From Phialocephala subalpina (lineage: Eukaryota; Ascomycota; Leotiomycetes; Helotiales; Mollisiaceae): DNA of 64,000 nt. The notes under the pieces were generated by a model that was not told where the DNA came from, searched no databases, and saw only the letters and a list, made by a program, of their open reading frames with translations. Of the stretch, positions 1 through 8,698 are shown one piece after another. The translations under genes and the position numbers were made by a program. Numbering within the stretch: the stretch's first letter is position 1; the number at the start of each line of letters is the position of its first letter. The stretch covers positions 194,829 through 258,828 of the forward strand of contig FJOG01000006.1 of assembly GCA_900073065.1 (NCBI GenBank), read 5' to 3'.

Positions 1-38
1 TGATGTCACAGCTCTCATAGCGATACGCTCTTTACTTA

Positions 39-710
39 TTGCTGTTGTTATTGTCCAGCATCATCTTACAGGTTCCAACCTCTCTCCAGCGTGAAATTCA
101 GCAAGTGCTGCGAATTTCTACCTTAATCCAGAATGAAGGAACTCTATTTGTCCTCCTCTCCAGAACTAGATATAAGATCCCCGCATCTTTCCTTCAGCTT
201 CAATTTCTTCTCTCCATCGATCACACGTCTGCTGAACGATCCTCCTCTACGGACAACAACTCGGATCGCTTCGTACACCAGAACATACTCTCGAAAGCAG
301 TCAGCAACACGTCACCTCCTCATAACAACGACGAGGCTGAGGACGACCCGGACGCCAAAGAGCGAGACTACGAGGAAGACCCTAACGAGGACACTAGATT
401 CCAAACGAGTGCAATGAGCGCTCAGCACAGAAAAGAGAGAGACGAAGAAGAAGGAAAGTTCATGGACGAGCTGGAGGATGAAGAGGAGAGGAGTATTAAG
501 AGGAACGCTCCGAGAAGACGTGGCACTAAGACTGATGAGAAGGCTCAGGGCAAGAAAAGTGCGGCTCAAATTTCGAGGGAGGGGGCTGCTATTAAGGACA
601 ATGGGAAGAAGGGAGAGGGCTGGGGCGGCAAGGGAGGTAAGGAGAAGGTGGGCAAATCTTGTATGGTATGCCAGCTGTGGGAGAGGACGAAGGATGCCCG
701 GGTTCTTTGA
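39..710 (+). CDS. Hypothetical charged, disordered ORF
   Basis: An open frame of 223 codons with no ATG at its left end (first codon TTG); the first in-frame ATG is near 414. The second half is strongly charged: acidic D/E runs, then a Lys/Gly-rich stretch and a short Cys-x2-Cys near the C-terminus. No domain is recognised. It could be the last exon of a gene starting left of the window, or a relic. A related-looking charged ORF with an internal stop lies about 800 bases downstream in the same orientation. Confidence 0.27.
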   Translation: MLLLLSSIILQVPTSLQREIQQVLRISTLIQNEGTLFVLLSRTRYKIPASFLQLQFLLSIDHTSAERSSSTDNNSDRFVHQNILSKAVSNTSPPHNNDEAEDDPDAKERDYEEDPNEDTRFQTSAMSAQHRKERDEEEGKFMDELEDEEERSIKRNAPRRRGTKTDEKAQGKKSAAQISREGAAIKDNGKKGEGWGGKGGKEKVGKSCMVCQLWERTKDARVL

Positions 711-1472
711 CATCTTTCCAGGTTGTACCTCGTGCGTATGACTGTTATGTTACTATGCTAGGAGCTCCTTTCAGCAGTCGTGGTCACGAAGGCAACGCAA
801 AGAACGAATGATGTTGAGGGAATTAAGATCATGCTGAATGATGGTAAGTGGGTATTGAGTGCGGAGCACTGGCAGAATGACGGGCCACTAAGCATCGTAT
901 ATATTTAAATAAGCACGGGTTTCCTCGTTGGCCGTTCGAGTAGTTCGATCAGTTAGCTTTAGAAAGCCAAGAAGTCTTCCGAGGGCAACCCTAGTGGGTA
1001 GTTGGTCCAGAGCTGATGGAGTTTTTTGGCGATTTTTTCTATGGAATCCTCATCACTTTTATGATCATCATCATCCTTTTGAGCCTCTGCAGATCAGCGC
1101 TGGTCTTGGTTCCTTGAATTTTTAGAAGGGTGGTTCTCTTTTTGCGTCGAGTGTCTCCAGACCTCGCTTGCCACAAGCGAGCGCGCTAGTGCGGGGTAAT
1201 AAAGGGGGCAAATCGACGTTCGAGAACAAAAGCGAACGGATTGAACAACTAATGTTCGAACTCTAAGTTTTTGCATTCATTAAGATTCTCCCAGACTACT
1301 TCCTAGCAGGTACTGAAGGTATCAGGTTCACTCTCGAGAAGTAATTACTAGTCTTTCCCCCATTCTTTTTAGAGATCATCTCTTAAACACTCTCGTCCTT
1401 CCTGAGAAATCTCAATTCTCAGCTGCCCAACAAGCAGTCCGAGTCAGTGTTCTTCGACTCCTGCTAGTCATA
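711..1472. other. Intergenic, nothing recognised
   Basis: Only short ORFs without family resemblance are present. I see no RNA gene and no clear repeat. Confidence 0.4.
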
Positions 1473-1868
1473 AAGACGCACCCATACATACTCTACGACC
1501 AAACACAATCACGATGGGAGCAGGATCACCACCTGGGCCACTTCGAATACGACGAAGACCACCAGGAGTACAAATACGCCACTGAACCAATTTCAGCAGT
1601 AGTTTCGAGATCAACTAACTTAGAGCGAGAATAACGCCAACGCGAGAAGGAAGAGAAGAAATATGAGAACTACGGGAAGACTGCGGATGAGGTGATTCCT
1701 AAGGTTACCGCGAAAGCACAAACGATGTCCAACGCTAAGCAGGGTAAGGGGAAGGCTATTACAGGTGATGGCCGCAAGACTGGGAAAAGTTTAGAGGCAG
1801 AAGAGGGGCCAATCATCTTCTTGATTAGCACTGCCACTCTGCTTCCTTGCGAGATATGGCGAAGTTAG
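1473..1868 (+). pseudogene. Charged ORF with one in-frame TAA
   Basis: One frame stays open from about 1473 to the TAG at 1866-1868 apart from a single TAA at 1632-1634. The residues on both sides look coding: an acidic/His-rich N-terminal part, then Arg/Glu/Lys-rich, then Lys/Gly-rich. The composition resembles the ORF at 39-710. The stop sits between Glu and Arg-Gln codons, so an ancestral CAA (Gln) is the simplest source, a CpA-to-TpA change. No family is recognised and no start codon is assigned. Confidence 0.25.
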
Positions 1869-2398
1869 GAAGTTCAGGTTCTCGAGCATGTTGCCCGAAG
1901 CTCTTTCAAGTGCTTAGAGGCTTCTGTTAGGTGAATATGAGCTTTTTCACGAAGGTTAGATGACAATGAATGTATGCTGGATGAACTGTCTTTGATCACT
2001 TGATGATGCAGGTAGAAAGAGGCACGAATATCACACGAAAAACTACATCTCACGACCTATTGTATCTTGAGAGGTTTGAGCCATTCTTTCCTGAAGTTAT
2101 TAAGCCTAGGAGTGTTCTTATAAATTTCAACTGCCCAGGATAGCTGTGGGATAATTGTCTTTCTCGTCTCTATCTGATCCAGCTTTCGACCCTGTTTGCT
2201 ATCCGAAATTTGAAATCCAACATACACTCGCTTCTCAGCCGTCATCGGACCTTCATTGTCCGTCTTTAAGTCGCGTTTGAACATATAATTCAGACGCTAG
2301 ACCAAGCTAAGAACAAGCGGCTTTGATCTCTTTTTTCAAAAAGACAGTCATCCACCCCATCGATCTTGTGCGCATCTGATCACCAAACACATCTCGCT
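1869..2398. other. Intergenic, nothing recognised
   Basis: No convincing gene on either strand. Its right part is presumably the promoter of the ORF at 2505. Confidence 0.35.
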
Positions 2399-2458
2399 GT
2401 CAACGATCACATCTTGTTGCCAACAATCACATCCTATTGTCAACGATCTACATCAACC
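2399..2458 (+). repeat. Three 20-bp imperfect tandem repeats
   Basis: Three consecutive 20-base units at 2399-2418, 2419-2438 and 2439-2458 share the core GTCAACGATCACATC with a few substitutions. They lie in the presumed 5' leader of the ORF starting at 2505. Confidence 0.6.
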
Positions 2459-2504
2459 GGAATACAGAGCAGCGATTATCATCTAAACAAGCTCCGCTAT
2501 CAAC

Positions 2505-3101
2505 ATGGCAGTTCCGAACCTCGGAGGTTCCGATTCCGACAGCGACGAGCAGGAGTTCTTCGACGCTCGAGACCCCGACGACCCCTCCCACCCAACAACA
2601 AAGCCTAAGTCTGGTCGAGGAACTGAGGTTGAGACTGATTCATCGAAGGAAAGCTCGCCAAGTGCTGATCACACGAGCGCAGGCTTAAGTTGTGGTTCTG
2701 AGCAAGGCACTGGGGCTGAGGGTAATTTGTCAGAATCAAGCTCGCAAGGGAACGACAGTGACTTGGTCGGCATACCAGGCTATCACACCAAGGCTACGAT
2801 CGATTCACAGGAGGAGCGCTCGGAGGGTAGTGATCGGGATACAAGTGGCCTTGGAGAGGACAGGGATGAAGACGTGGAGATGGGAGGAGTTTGTGAATTG
2901 GAGGTAGAGAGGGGGGGGACAAGGAGTCCAGGACCGATTGGTCACACTCACAGTGATGATCAAGCCAAGGAAGAGAGCGTTGCTGAGCATGAGGAGTATG
3001 AGCCTGCTGGAGCTGAGGAAGGAAATCCGCGAGAGTGGACAAGGATCAACAAGAGTTCGGAAGAACTTCTCGACCATTACTCATACTTCTACGGAATCTG
3101 A
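2505..3101 (+). CDS. Acidic low-complexity hypothetical protein
   Basis: A 198-residue uninterrupted ORF with an ATG just after a CAAC context. The protein is rich in Ser, Asp, Glu and Gly, starts with an acidic Ser-Asp repeat and has no predicted membrane segment or fold. No family is recognised; it is probably intrinsically disordered and intracellular. The last residues (Tyr/Phe-rich, ending YFYGI) are less disordered. The 20-bp tandem repeats sit directly upstream and a strong hairpin follows at 3209. Confidence 0.5.
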   Translation: MAVPNLGGSDSDSDEQEFFDARDPDDPSHPTTKPKSGRGTEVETDSSKESSPSADHTSAGLSCGSEQGTGAEGNLSESSSQGNDSDLVGIPGYHTKATIDSQEERSEGSDRDTSGLGEDRDEDVEMGGVCELEVERGGTRSPGPIGHTHSDDQAKEESVAEHEEYEPAGAEEGNPREWTRINKSSEELLDHYSYFYGI

Positions 3102-3208
3102 TTGTTGGTATCACCAGGGATACCCGTTCACATGTGACAGGTCAGAAACGAAGTACAATAAGACTATGCTATTGTATTCCGTTGAGTTATAGATGATCAG
3201 AATTAAGA

Positions 3209-3245
3209 GCGTAAAGTTGGAGAGTTATATCCTCCAACTTTGCGC
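3209..3245. other. Imperfect hairpin downstream of hypothetical gene
   Basis: AAAGTTGGAG at 3213-3222 pairs with CTCCAACTTT at 3232-3241 across a 9-base loop. A GC-rich extension (GCG at 3209-3211 against CGC at 3243-3245) is interrupted by one wobble. It could be a terminator-like 3' structure or the end of an old small transposon. Confidence 0.5.
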
Positions 3246-3278
3246 GTTCCCACGCTAGTCTTAGTGTAGCCTAGCGTC

Positions 3279-3294
3279 GCACGTGATCACGTGC
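3279..3294. promoter_or_regulatory. 16-bp palindrome with two E-box cores
   Basis: GCACGTGATCACGTGC is a perfect palindrome holding two CACGTG sites, the core bound by bHLH regulators. It lies about 350 bp left of the first visible exon of the 3643-4202 gene. Confidence 0.4.
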
Positions 3295-3642
3295 TTACTC
3301 TTATACCCACACTGATAAAGGGCAACAGTATTCAGCATACTTAGATCTCTGTTATGCTCAAGGATGTCTCCATGTCATGGTGCCATAGGCCAAGCTTGGA
3401 GTAGAGGTTGCTGTCATGGAAAGAAAGTGAGTGAAAGAAGGCCGCGAAAGCAGATACATGAATTCAATGTAAAGGCTTCTCGCCTTTGCTGCTTTTGTTA
3501 TTTCATGAATGTAATTCCAATCTGGTCTTTTGTTCTGGTCGTCAACATAAGGCTGATGTCAAATTCACCAGCCTCATTCCCATTTCGATGACTTCTTTAC
3601 CATTCCCTCAGCCTGCAGCTTACAGCAGATACACCTCGATAA
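3295..3642 (+). other. Putative 5' region of the 3643-4202 gene
   Basis: The frame of the next gene is blocked by a TAA at 3640-3642, so its start codon must lie in an upstream exon within or left of this stretch. I could not pick the junction. Confidence 0.25.
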
Positions 3643-4202
3643 CTCCATCACACAAATGGCCAAGCTCCAGTCCAAAAACACCAGGATACCGGTACCGGTA
3701 CTGGTCCAGCAAAACGTCCTCCATGGAGCTCCGACTTCCGCCGAACCGTGAGCAGTCCTGCTACTGGCCCTACAGAGCGGCGCCGATACGACATAAAAGG
3801 CATTCCGGAACCTGAGGTACCCGAAGACCAAGGAATAGTGGTGAAGAGAACCCCAGAGGAGCTGGCAGCCGAAGCGCGCATGGAAGAACTAGTCAGGGAG
3901 AACGCTGCTGCACCTGAAGAAGTGGATATCAGCGAGGCCTCCACTGTGACTCCGGGAGGAGGTGGAAGTAAGTCTTCATGATCGAAATATCGGGAGTACA
4001 AGAAATTTGCTTGCTCGAAATTGAGGTTTGAGTATTGATGCTGATTCTGTTAGGACCGAAAACATTCGAGCAGGTGAAAGACATCTTGAGAGTCAAAACC
4101 GATGCTTTGTCGGAGGATGAATGGATGTACACTTCGGAGGAGAATGTTTACCTAGTGAATAACAAGGTACCACCACCTGACACCGTACATAAAGGGCTAT
4201 GA
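3643..4202 (+). CDS. Hypothetical two-exon gene (5' end unresolved)
   Basis: The visible coding runs 3643-3967 and 4054-4202, joined across an 86-nt intron (GTAAGT...TTAG) that splits an Arg codon and keeps the frame. The first exon has a Gly/Thr/Pro start, then ERRRYDIKGIPEPEVPEDQ and a Glu/Ala-rich helix-like stretch. The second exon has a PKTFEQVKDIL start and a SEDEWMYTSEE motif before a natural TGA. No ATG opens the first exon; the first GTG is at 3748, so a 5' exon is missing from my model. No family is recognised. The coherent splice argues that it is or was a real gene. Confidence 0.4.
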
Positions 4203-4519
4203 GGTTGGTCTTGCGGAATCTTGCTGTGTCACGTGAATCTACCCCGCATTCTGAGGAAGCGAGAAAATGTGGTGGGCTGGAGGGGTGGCCGGTCTTGAAT
4301 AGAGACACAATGCATTGGGATTTGTCTTTTTGGGGCGTGGAAGAGGTTTCCTCTGTGTGGTTCCGGTTTCGTGCCGAAATTCGGCGGTGTGACTATCCTT
4401 CTGATCATGTTAATTCGATCTTGGTAAATCATCACGTTAGGAGGGTCATCTGAATGGGTCAGTATCTGGTGTGGAGTATTTCAAGTCAGAGCACATGTCT
4501 TTTCTACTTTGAAAGTCCT
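4203..4519 (+). other. Possible 5' exon/intron area of SprT-like gene
   Basis: The SprT-like frame opens right after a TTTGAAAGTCCTTAG acceptor-like signal ending at 4519, so an upstream exon may lie here. I could not identify it. Confidence 0.25.
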
Positions 4520-5580
4520 TAGAACGAGAAGTCCAGCGCGATCCATACTTCTCGTCATAAGTACTTCATACGACTTCCTAAGCAAACCTATACCGAGCTG
4601 TTGGAGGATGACGACAAAGCGGAGGGCAGCAGCAATGATAAGGACGAGCCGGATGCCGAGAAAGCCAAACCACGAGAGACAAACGACTCTCCCAGCGAGC
4701 CTGCAACACGCCACATGGTACACGACTGCTTTCTCGATCACCGAAGTCCTGACAGACATTGCCAGCTGACCAAAGACGGCCCTCGATACCCTAGAATCAT
4801 GATCTCCTTGAAAATACGCGAGCCAACAGATGCGGAGCAACTCATCCTCACTCCTCGTGCCCTTTGGCTGCCGGAAAGCGCGATTTCAGTTTTGTTGCAC
4901 ACTCCATATGAACTTGTTCGAGCGATCATCGAGTTCACGAAGCCCGAAGCTTATTACGGGCTCTCGATTGATGATTCCGTTCACGGCCCGAGTGTCAGAG
5001 ATTGGGCGGATATGTTACGAATCATTCACAAAGCTGAAGCCTGTTCCCCCCGAAGACGATCGGGTTGCGGAGATGCACTTCCACCTGTTCGACCGCTTGT
5101 TCTTCTTAGGATCGTTGCAAAACTTGTGTACGGCCCGAATATTGCCACGTCCTGGGGCCATCCTCGGACATTGCTTAACCGAATGGAACCCGGATCGTTC
5201 AAATATCCCGAGAAATGTGATACGTAGGCAGGATCTCACACAAAGAGTTGTGGTTAAGTCCCTTGAACAACGCCACAAGGCCTATGCAGAAACGTTATTG
5301 CACGAAATGCTGCATGCATATCTTCAAACGTATTGCTGCGAATGCAGCTTAGCATGTCACCAGAAGCGCCGAGGTGGGATAGGTGGAGGTCATGGCTTGG
5401 TTTGGCAGCTTAATTGGCCTCAACCAGTGTGCAAGGAAAGGGAAAGCAGGAGATGAAGAAGACCAAAAACGAGACATCATCAGACTCGTCCCAGCAAACA
5501 AGAACCTTGACAGCTCACTAGAATTATGTAGCAAATCATGCCTTGGAAGTAATGGTATTATTTTAGCGAAAGTAATTTGA
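4520..5580 (+). pseudogene. SprT-like zinc metalloprotease, frameshifted
   Basis: SprT-like proteins are zinc proteases of the SPRTN/Wss1 sort. The coding signal runs in one frame to about 5045 (including the FTKPEAYYG and SIDDSVHGPSVRDW stretches), switches frame at a run of six C at 5046-5051, and continues through MHFHLFDRLFFLGSL to the active site HEMLHAY with a following Cys cluster and GGHGLVW, the third zinc-binding His. It switches again near 5410-5413 and ends at 5578-5580. Removing one base at each point would restore one frame, so these are two independent +1 shifts, either real decay or base-calling errors. A second, shorter copy lies at 8074-8646. Confidence 0.65.
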
Positions 5581-6262
5581 TGTCCTGTGGGAGCGTTATT
5601 CAAATTTTGTCTTGTTCAAAATTACCTCCAAGCCTCGGGCATTGAGGGCTCGCTACTGTAGCTGCAGACTGGGACATTGTCTATTGATCGACTTTGAATC
5701 GGTGAACAAGGCTGACGTTCATAAAGCTTGGGCAGAAGTACTGCTGAGATCTCCCTGACCGGGAAACAAGTCGGCTTTTTCTACAAACATGTTCGGGTTC
5801 GGCTCATAATTGCCTTCGCGACGCTGTTTCCAATGACAGTCAGGATGGCGAAAAACGAACCGCGCCAATAAATTCATCAGCTCCCACCAGTTTTTTGTTC
5901 TGCCAAAGGCGGTGAGTGCACTTTTTTGCCCCGCCACCTCCGTAGTTGACCTCTATTTAAGTGTGCAGTTGCTTATCTCATACGTTGGTATAATAACATA
6001 GCCTGGTGGGCTCGAAGCCTGGAAGACTGGGTATTGGCCGATCGGCTTCGCCGCACATAGTATCCACGTCCATACTCACAATGCTTCTATACCGAAGAAG
6101 TCTTGGCATGTACGGTCGGACTATCATCAACAGCCTGTCGCGGTAATGGCCTGCACTAGACGGCTAGATTGCACGGCTGTATTACACAGCTAGGATATTG
6201 AACTGATTGGTATTACTTTGTAGAAATACGTGAGACTTGCAATAAGATAGAGAATGAAAAGG
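5581..6262. other. Intergenic, nothing recognised
   Basis: No convincing gene. The right half is the promoter region of the small secreted protein at 6430. Confidence 0.4.
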
Positions 6263-6272
6263 TATATAAAAG
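6263..6272 (+). promoter_or_regulatory. TATA box of the secreted Cys-rich gene
   Basis: TATATAAAAG lies about 160 bases upstream of the ATG at 6430 and is followed by a long CT-rich leader, a usual arrangement for highly expressed filamentous-fungal genes. Confidence 0.5.
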
Positions 6273-6429
6273 GAATCCACGACCCAAGAGGAGGATACAA
6301 ACAGACCATCACATCACTCCCAGCTTCCACTCTACTTCCATCTATCTTCAAGCGACCGCAATACTACTGCCAAAGCCAGCAATATATTAAACCACATTTA
6401 TTTATCAACACTACTACATTTCTTCCTCC

Positions 6430-6893
6430 ATGTTCGTCTCCAGAGCCATCATCATGCTGCCCCTAGCGGCCCTCATCTCTACCGCATTCGCTAAAGACTG
6501 CCCCCTTATCGGCTTCCCATGCGTTCAATTATTTGGTGGAGACGACTGCGTCACCGACAGAATCAGCGAATTCGAGCCCACCTGCGAGGGAAACTGCTTC
6601 GTAGCGGTATGTATATACAGACAGGCCATTCCCATCCATTCCCGTGTCCATCTCATTCGTATCCTCTCCTACCGTTTCCTTCTCCCTTTCACCAATCGTT
6701 ATACTAAGTAAATTTCCATCTTTAGGATTTCCAATCTCTTGATATTCAAGGCTCTATATTCAAAGGCACAGACTGCATGGCCTTCTCAGACGACAGTTGC
6801 CAGAATCAAATTGCCGATTCGGGCAATATTTTCCAGTCAACCTGCCTCGAAGCCCAAAATGCTAAGAGCTTGAAATGTTTCTTTGACTGTTAG
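6430..6893 (+). CDS. Small secreted 10-cysteine protein, effector candidate
   Basis: Two exons, 6430-6606 and 6726-6893, with a 119-nt intron (GTATGT...TTTAG) give 114 residues. Residues 1-21 form a signal peptide ending AFA. The mature part of about 93 residues has ten cysteines at 24, 31, 40, 52, 56, 76, 84, 99, 110 and 114. The two halves look duplicated: a DDC/DDSC start, an I-containing spacer, (P/S)TC and a final C-F pair recur. No known family is recognised. The even cysteine number, short length, signal peptide and TATA box fit a disulphide-rich apoplastic protein such as a fungal effector. That role is inference from features, not homology. Confidence 0.8.
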
Positions 6894-7105
6894 ATTGATA
6901 TGAAGGGCGGATTCGGGCATAGGGTTAGGATGGGGATCTGATGGGCGGGCTTAGGCTTAGGGATAGGCGAGGGATGCCAAAAACGTTTACGGACTGGAGA
7001 TTGCAAACTACCGTAGTGATTGCTTTATTTGATAGATTGATATATTATATAATCAACTTTTTGAGCTAAATAGAACCGTATCTTATATAACGCATAGTTT
7101 CTTAT

Positions 7106-7386
7106 ATGCAGGGGTTATTTTGGTGAGTCCCCAGTATCTTATAGGTGAAAATGTTGTTTTCTGACTACTTAGCTACAAACACCCCGAGTATCAGGCAGGC
7201 CAACCCCTCTGGTTCCACGGAGTTTGGTCTCTGATGATGATGATGATGTTCGAGGTCGCAGAGTGGAAACCGGCTGATGGACCTTTTCGGGACACAAATG
7301 AGCTATTACGAAAGAAGTTGCAGAGGAAGAAGGAGGTGATGGACGTTAACTGGAAGGCGGACAGAACTGCGAATATTATGCAGTAA
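7106..7386 (+). CDS. Putative 76-aa two-exon gene
   Basis: Exon 1 (7106-7122, five codons plus two bases) joins exon 2 (7173-7386) across a 50-nt GTGAGT...TTAG intron, giving a Cys at the junction. The product has an aromatic segment (QPLWFHGVW), five consecutive Met from an ATG microsatellite (about 7232-7249), then an acidic/basic helix rich in Lys/Arg/Glu and a natural TAA. No family is recognised. The splice is neat and the second exon has coding character, but the first exon is very short and could be wrong. Confidence 0.35.
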
Positions 7387-8073
7387 TTATAGCTTCGGAT
7401 TTTTTGCTCGTTCCACGCCCGAGAACCTTAGCAGGAAGGACATCAAGCGCTTTTTTGATACGCTCTGCCATCTTTTCGAGGCGCCCTCCAAATTACACAT
7501 CCTCCAAATTAGACATTCAGCATCTTCCAGATCAGATACCCTCTACATCAACACCCTCAACATCAACAACCCCCAGATTAGGCATCCTCCAACATCCAGC
7601 ATCCTCCAGAATGAGCCAAGCCCGCGTGCCAGCCCAATTCAGCCAAGATCCTAACAAGCTCCGGATTATTGTAAGAGTTGGGGCCATAGCTCGTGAACCC
7701 CCTAAACGAAATACACCAAAAATGCCCATTTTAACCTCTTTTTTAGAAACTTATATTAATTCCAAATATTTATATTTTTACTTTGAACTTAAAATTATAA
7801 CATGCTTCATCTCGTTCTGAAAGAAAGGGGTTCGCCCGCTTTGATTGGCTCGACAAGCGAGCCAGCAGACGGCCCCCTTTCTTCCTTCATTCGACGCGCA
7901 TGTTGCTCCGCAGGCCTCGCAGGGGCGCTCCTGCCGGGGGCTATAGGCCCTCTTTTCTTAATTTGAGGTTGCTAAAGAGTATAAAAGTGGTACTTTTTGA
8001 GGAGAGCAAAGCAGCTCGCAACGGAATAAGGTTCTTCCGGTGCGACGGTTGCTCTAAACCCTCAAAACGTTAG
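7387..8073 (+). other. Stub ORF, AT-rich patch and CT leader
   Basis: An ATG at 7611 opens a short reading frame that runs into a GTAAGAG donor-like signal at about 7671 and then an AT-rich patch (about 7720-7810) with no recognisable continuation. A TATAAAAG at about 7980 may serve the SprT-like frame that follows. The stretch looks like rearranged debris. Confidence 0.3.
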
Positions 8074-8646
8074 CACCCTGCATCTCGTTGGAGCGATCAC
8101 GAAGGGCAAGTTGGCTTTGAACATGTAACGGAATCGAGCCAAGAGCAAATCGGATGGTCTGAAGTGCAGCCACACAGCCTCACCCATGGACAAGCCACAG
8201 ACTTAGTCAAAGATGCTATCCCGCGACAGAAACAACTCAAAATATTGCATGGCCACTTCAGGTCTCACGTTGAAGAGCTAGAAGCTGGTAAGATATCAGA
8301 TTTGGCTCTGCTTGAGAACTTCTTCGCAATGTTCAGTCAGATTTTCTTCTTCGGTCTCCTCCGAGAGGAGAACTGTGAGCTGGTGTTTGTTCCCAAAGAC
8401 CATCTAGACTGGAAAACCAACGCGGAAGGAAAGAGGCGTCGGGGTTCTGCGTATCGTGGTAAACGGAAAAGAGGGGAAACGAAATCCTGGGTCAGGATTT
8501 TTGAAAGGGATATCGGAGACCACAAGAATCGGGCAAAAGCTCATCTTGGGACGCTTGCTCACGAAATGCTCCATGCCCACTCTCAAATTCACGCCTGTCT
8601 CTGTAAGGAGAAATGTGAAGCTCGCTGGAAGGTTTTCGGGGTCTAG
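8074..8646 (+). pseudogene. Truncated second SprT-like protease
   Basis: The frame opens after a CGTTAG acceptor-like signal and has no ATG start. It shows the same elements as the 4520-5580 copy: a hydrophobic helix with FFGLL, a Lys/Arg-rich strand, a basic middle, and the zinc site HEMLHAH followed by a C-x-C-x3-C cluster. It stops within 20 residues of the zinc site, before the third His/GHG segment that the first copy retains. A protease without the third zinc ligand is unlikely to be active. A GTAAAT donor-like sequence follows the stop directly. Confidence 0.55.
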
Positions 8647-8698
8647 GTAAATATTCCCTACGACACCTTTCTCGTCCACACCTGAGAAATTGTCAGTT

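Noticed and set aside
312..713. Minus-strand ORF opposite the first charged ORF
   Set aside because: Leu/Ser-rich mirror of a charged frame; no domain and no start context.
6001..6060. Possible tRNA T-arm like word (GGGCTCGAAGCC)
   Set aside because: No D-arm, anticodon arm or acceptor pairing could be built around it.
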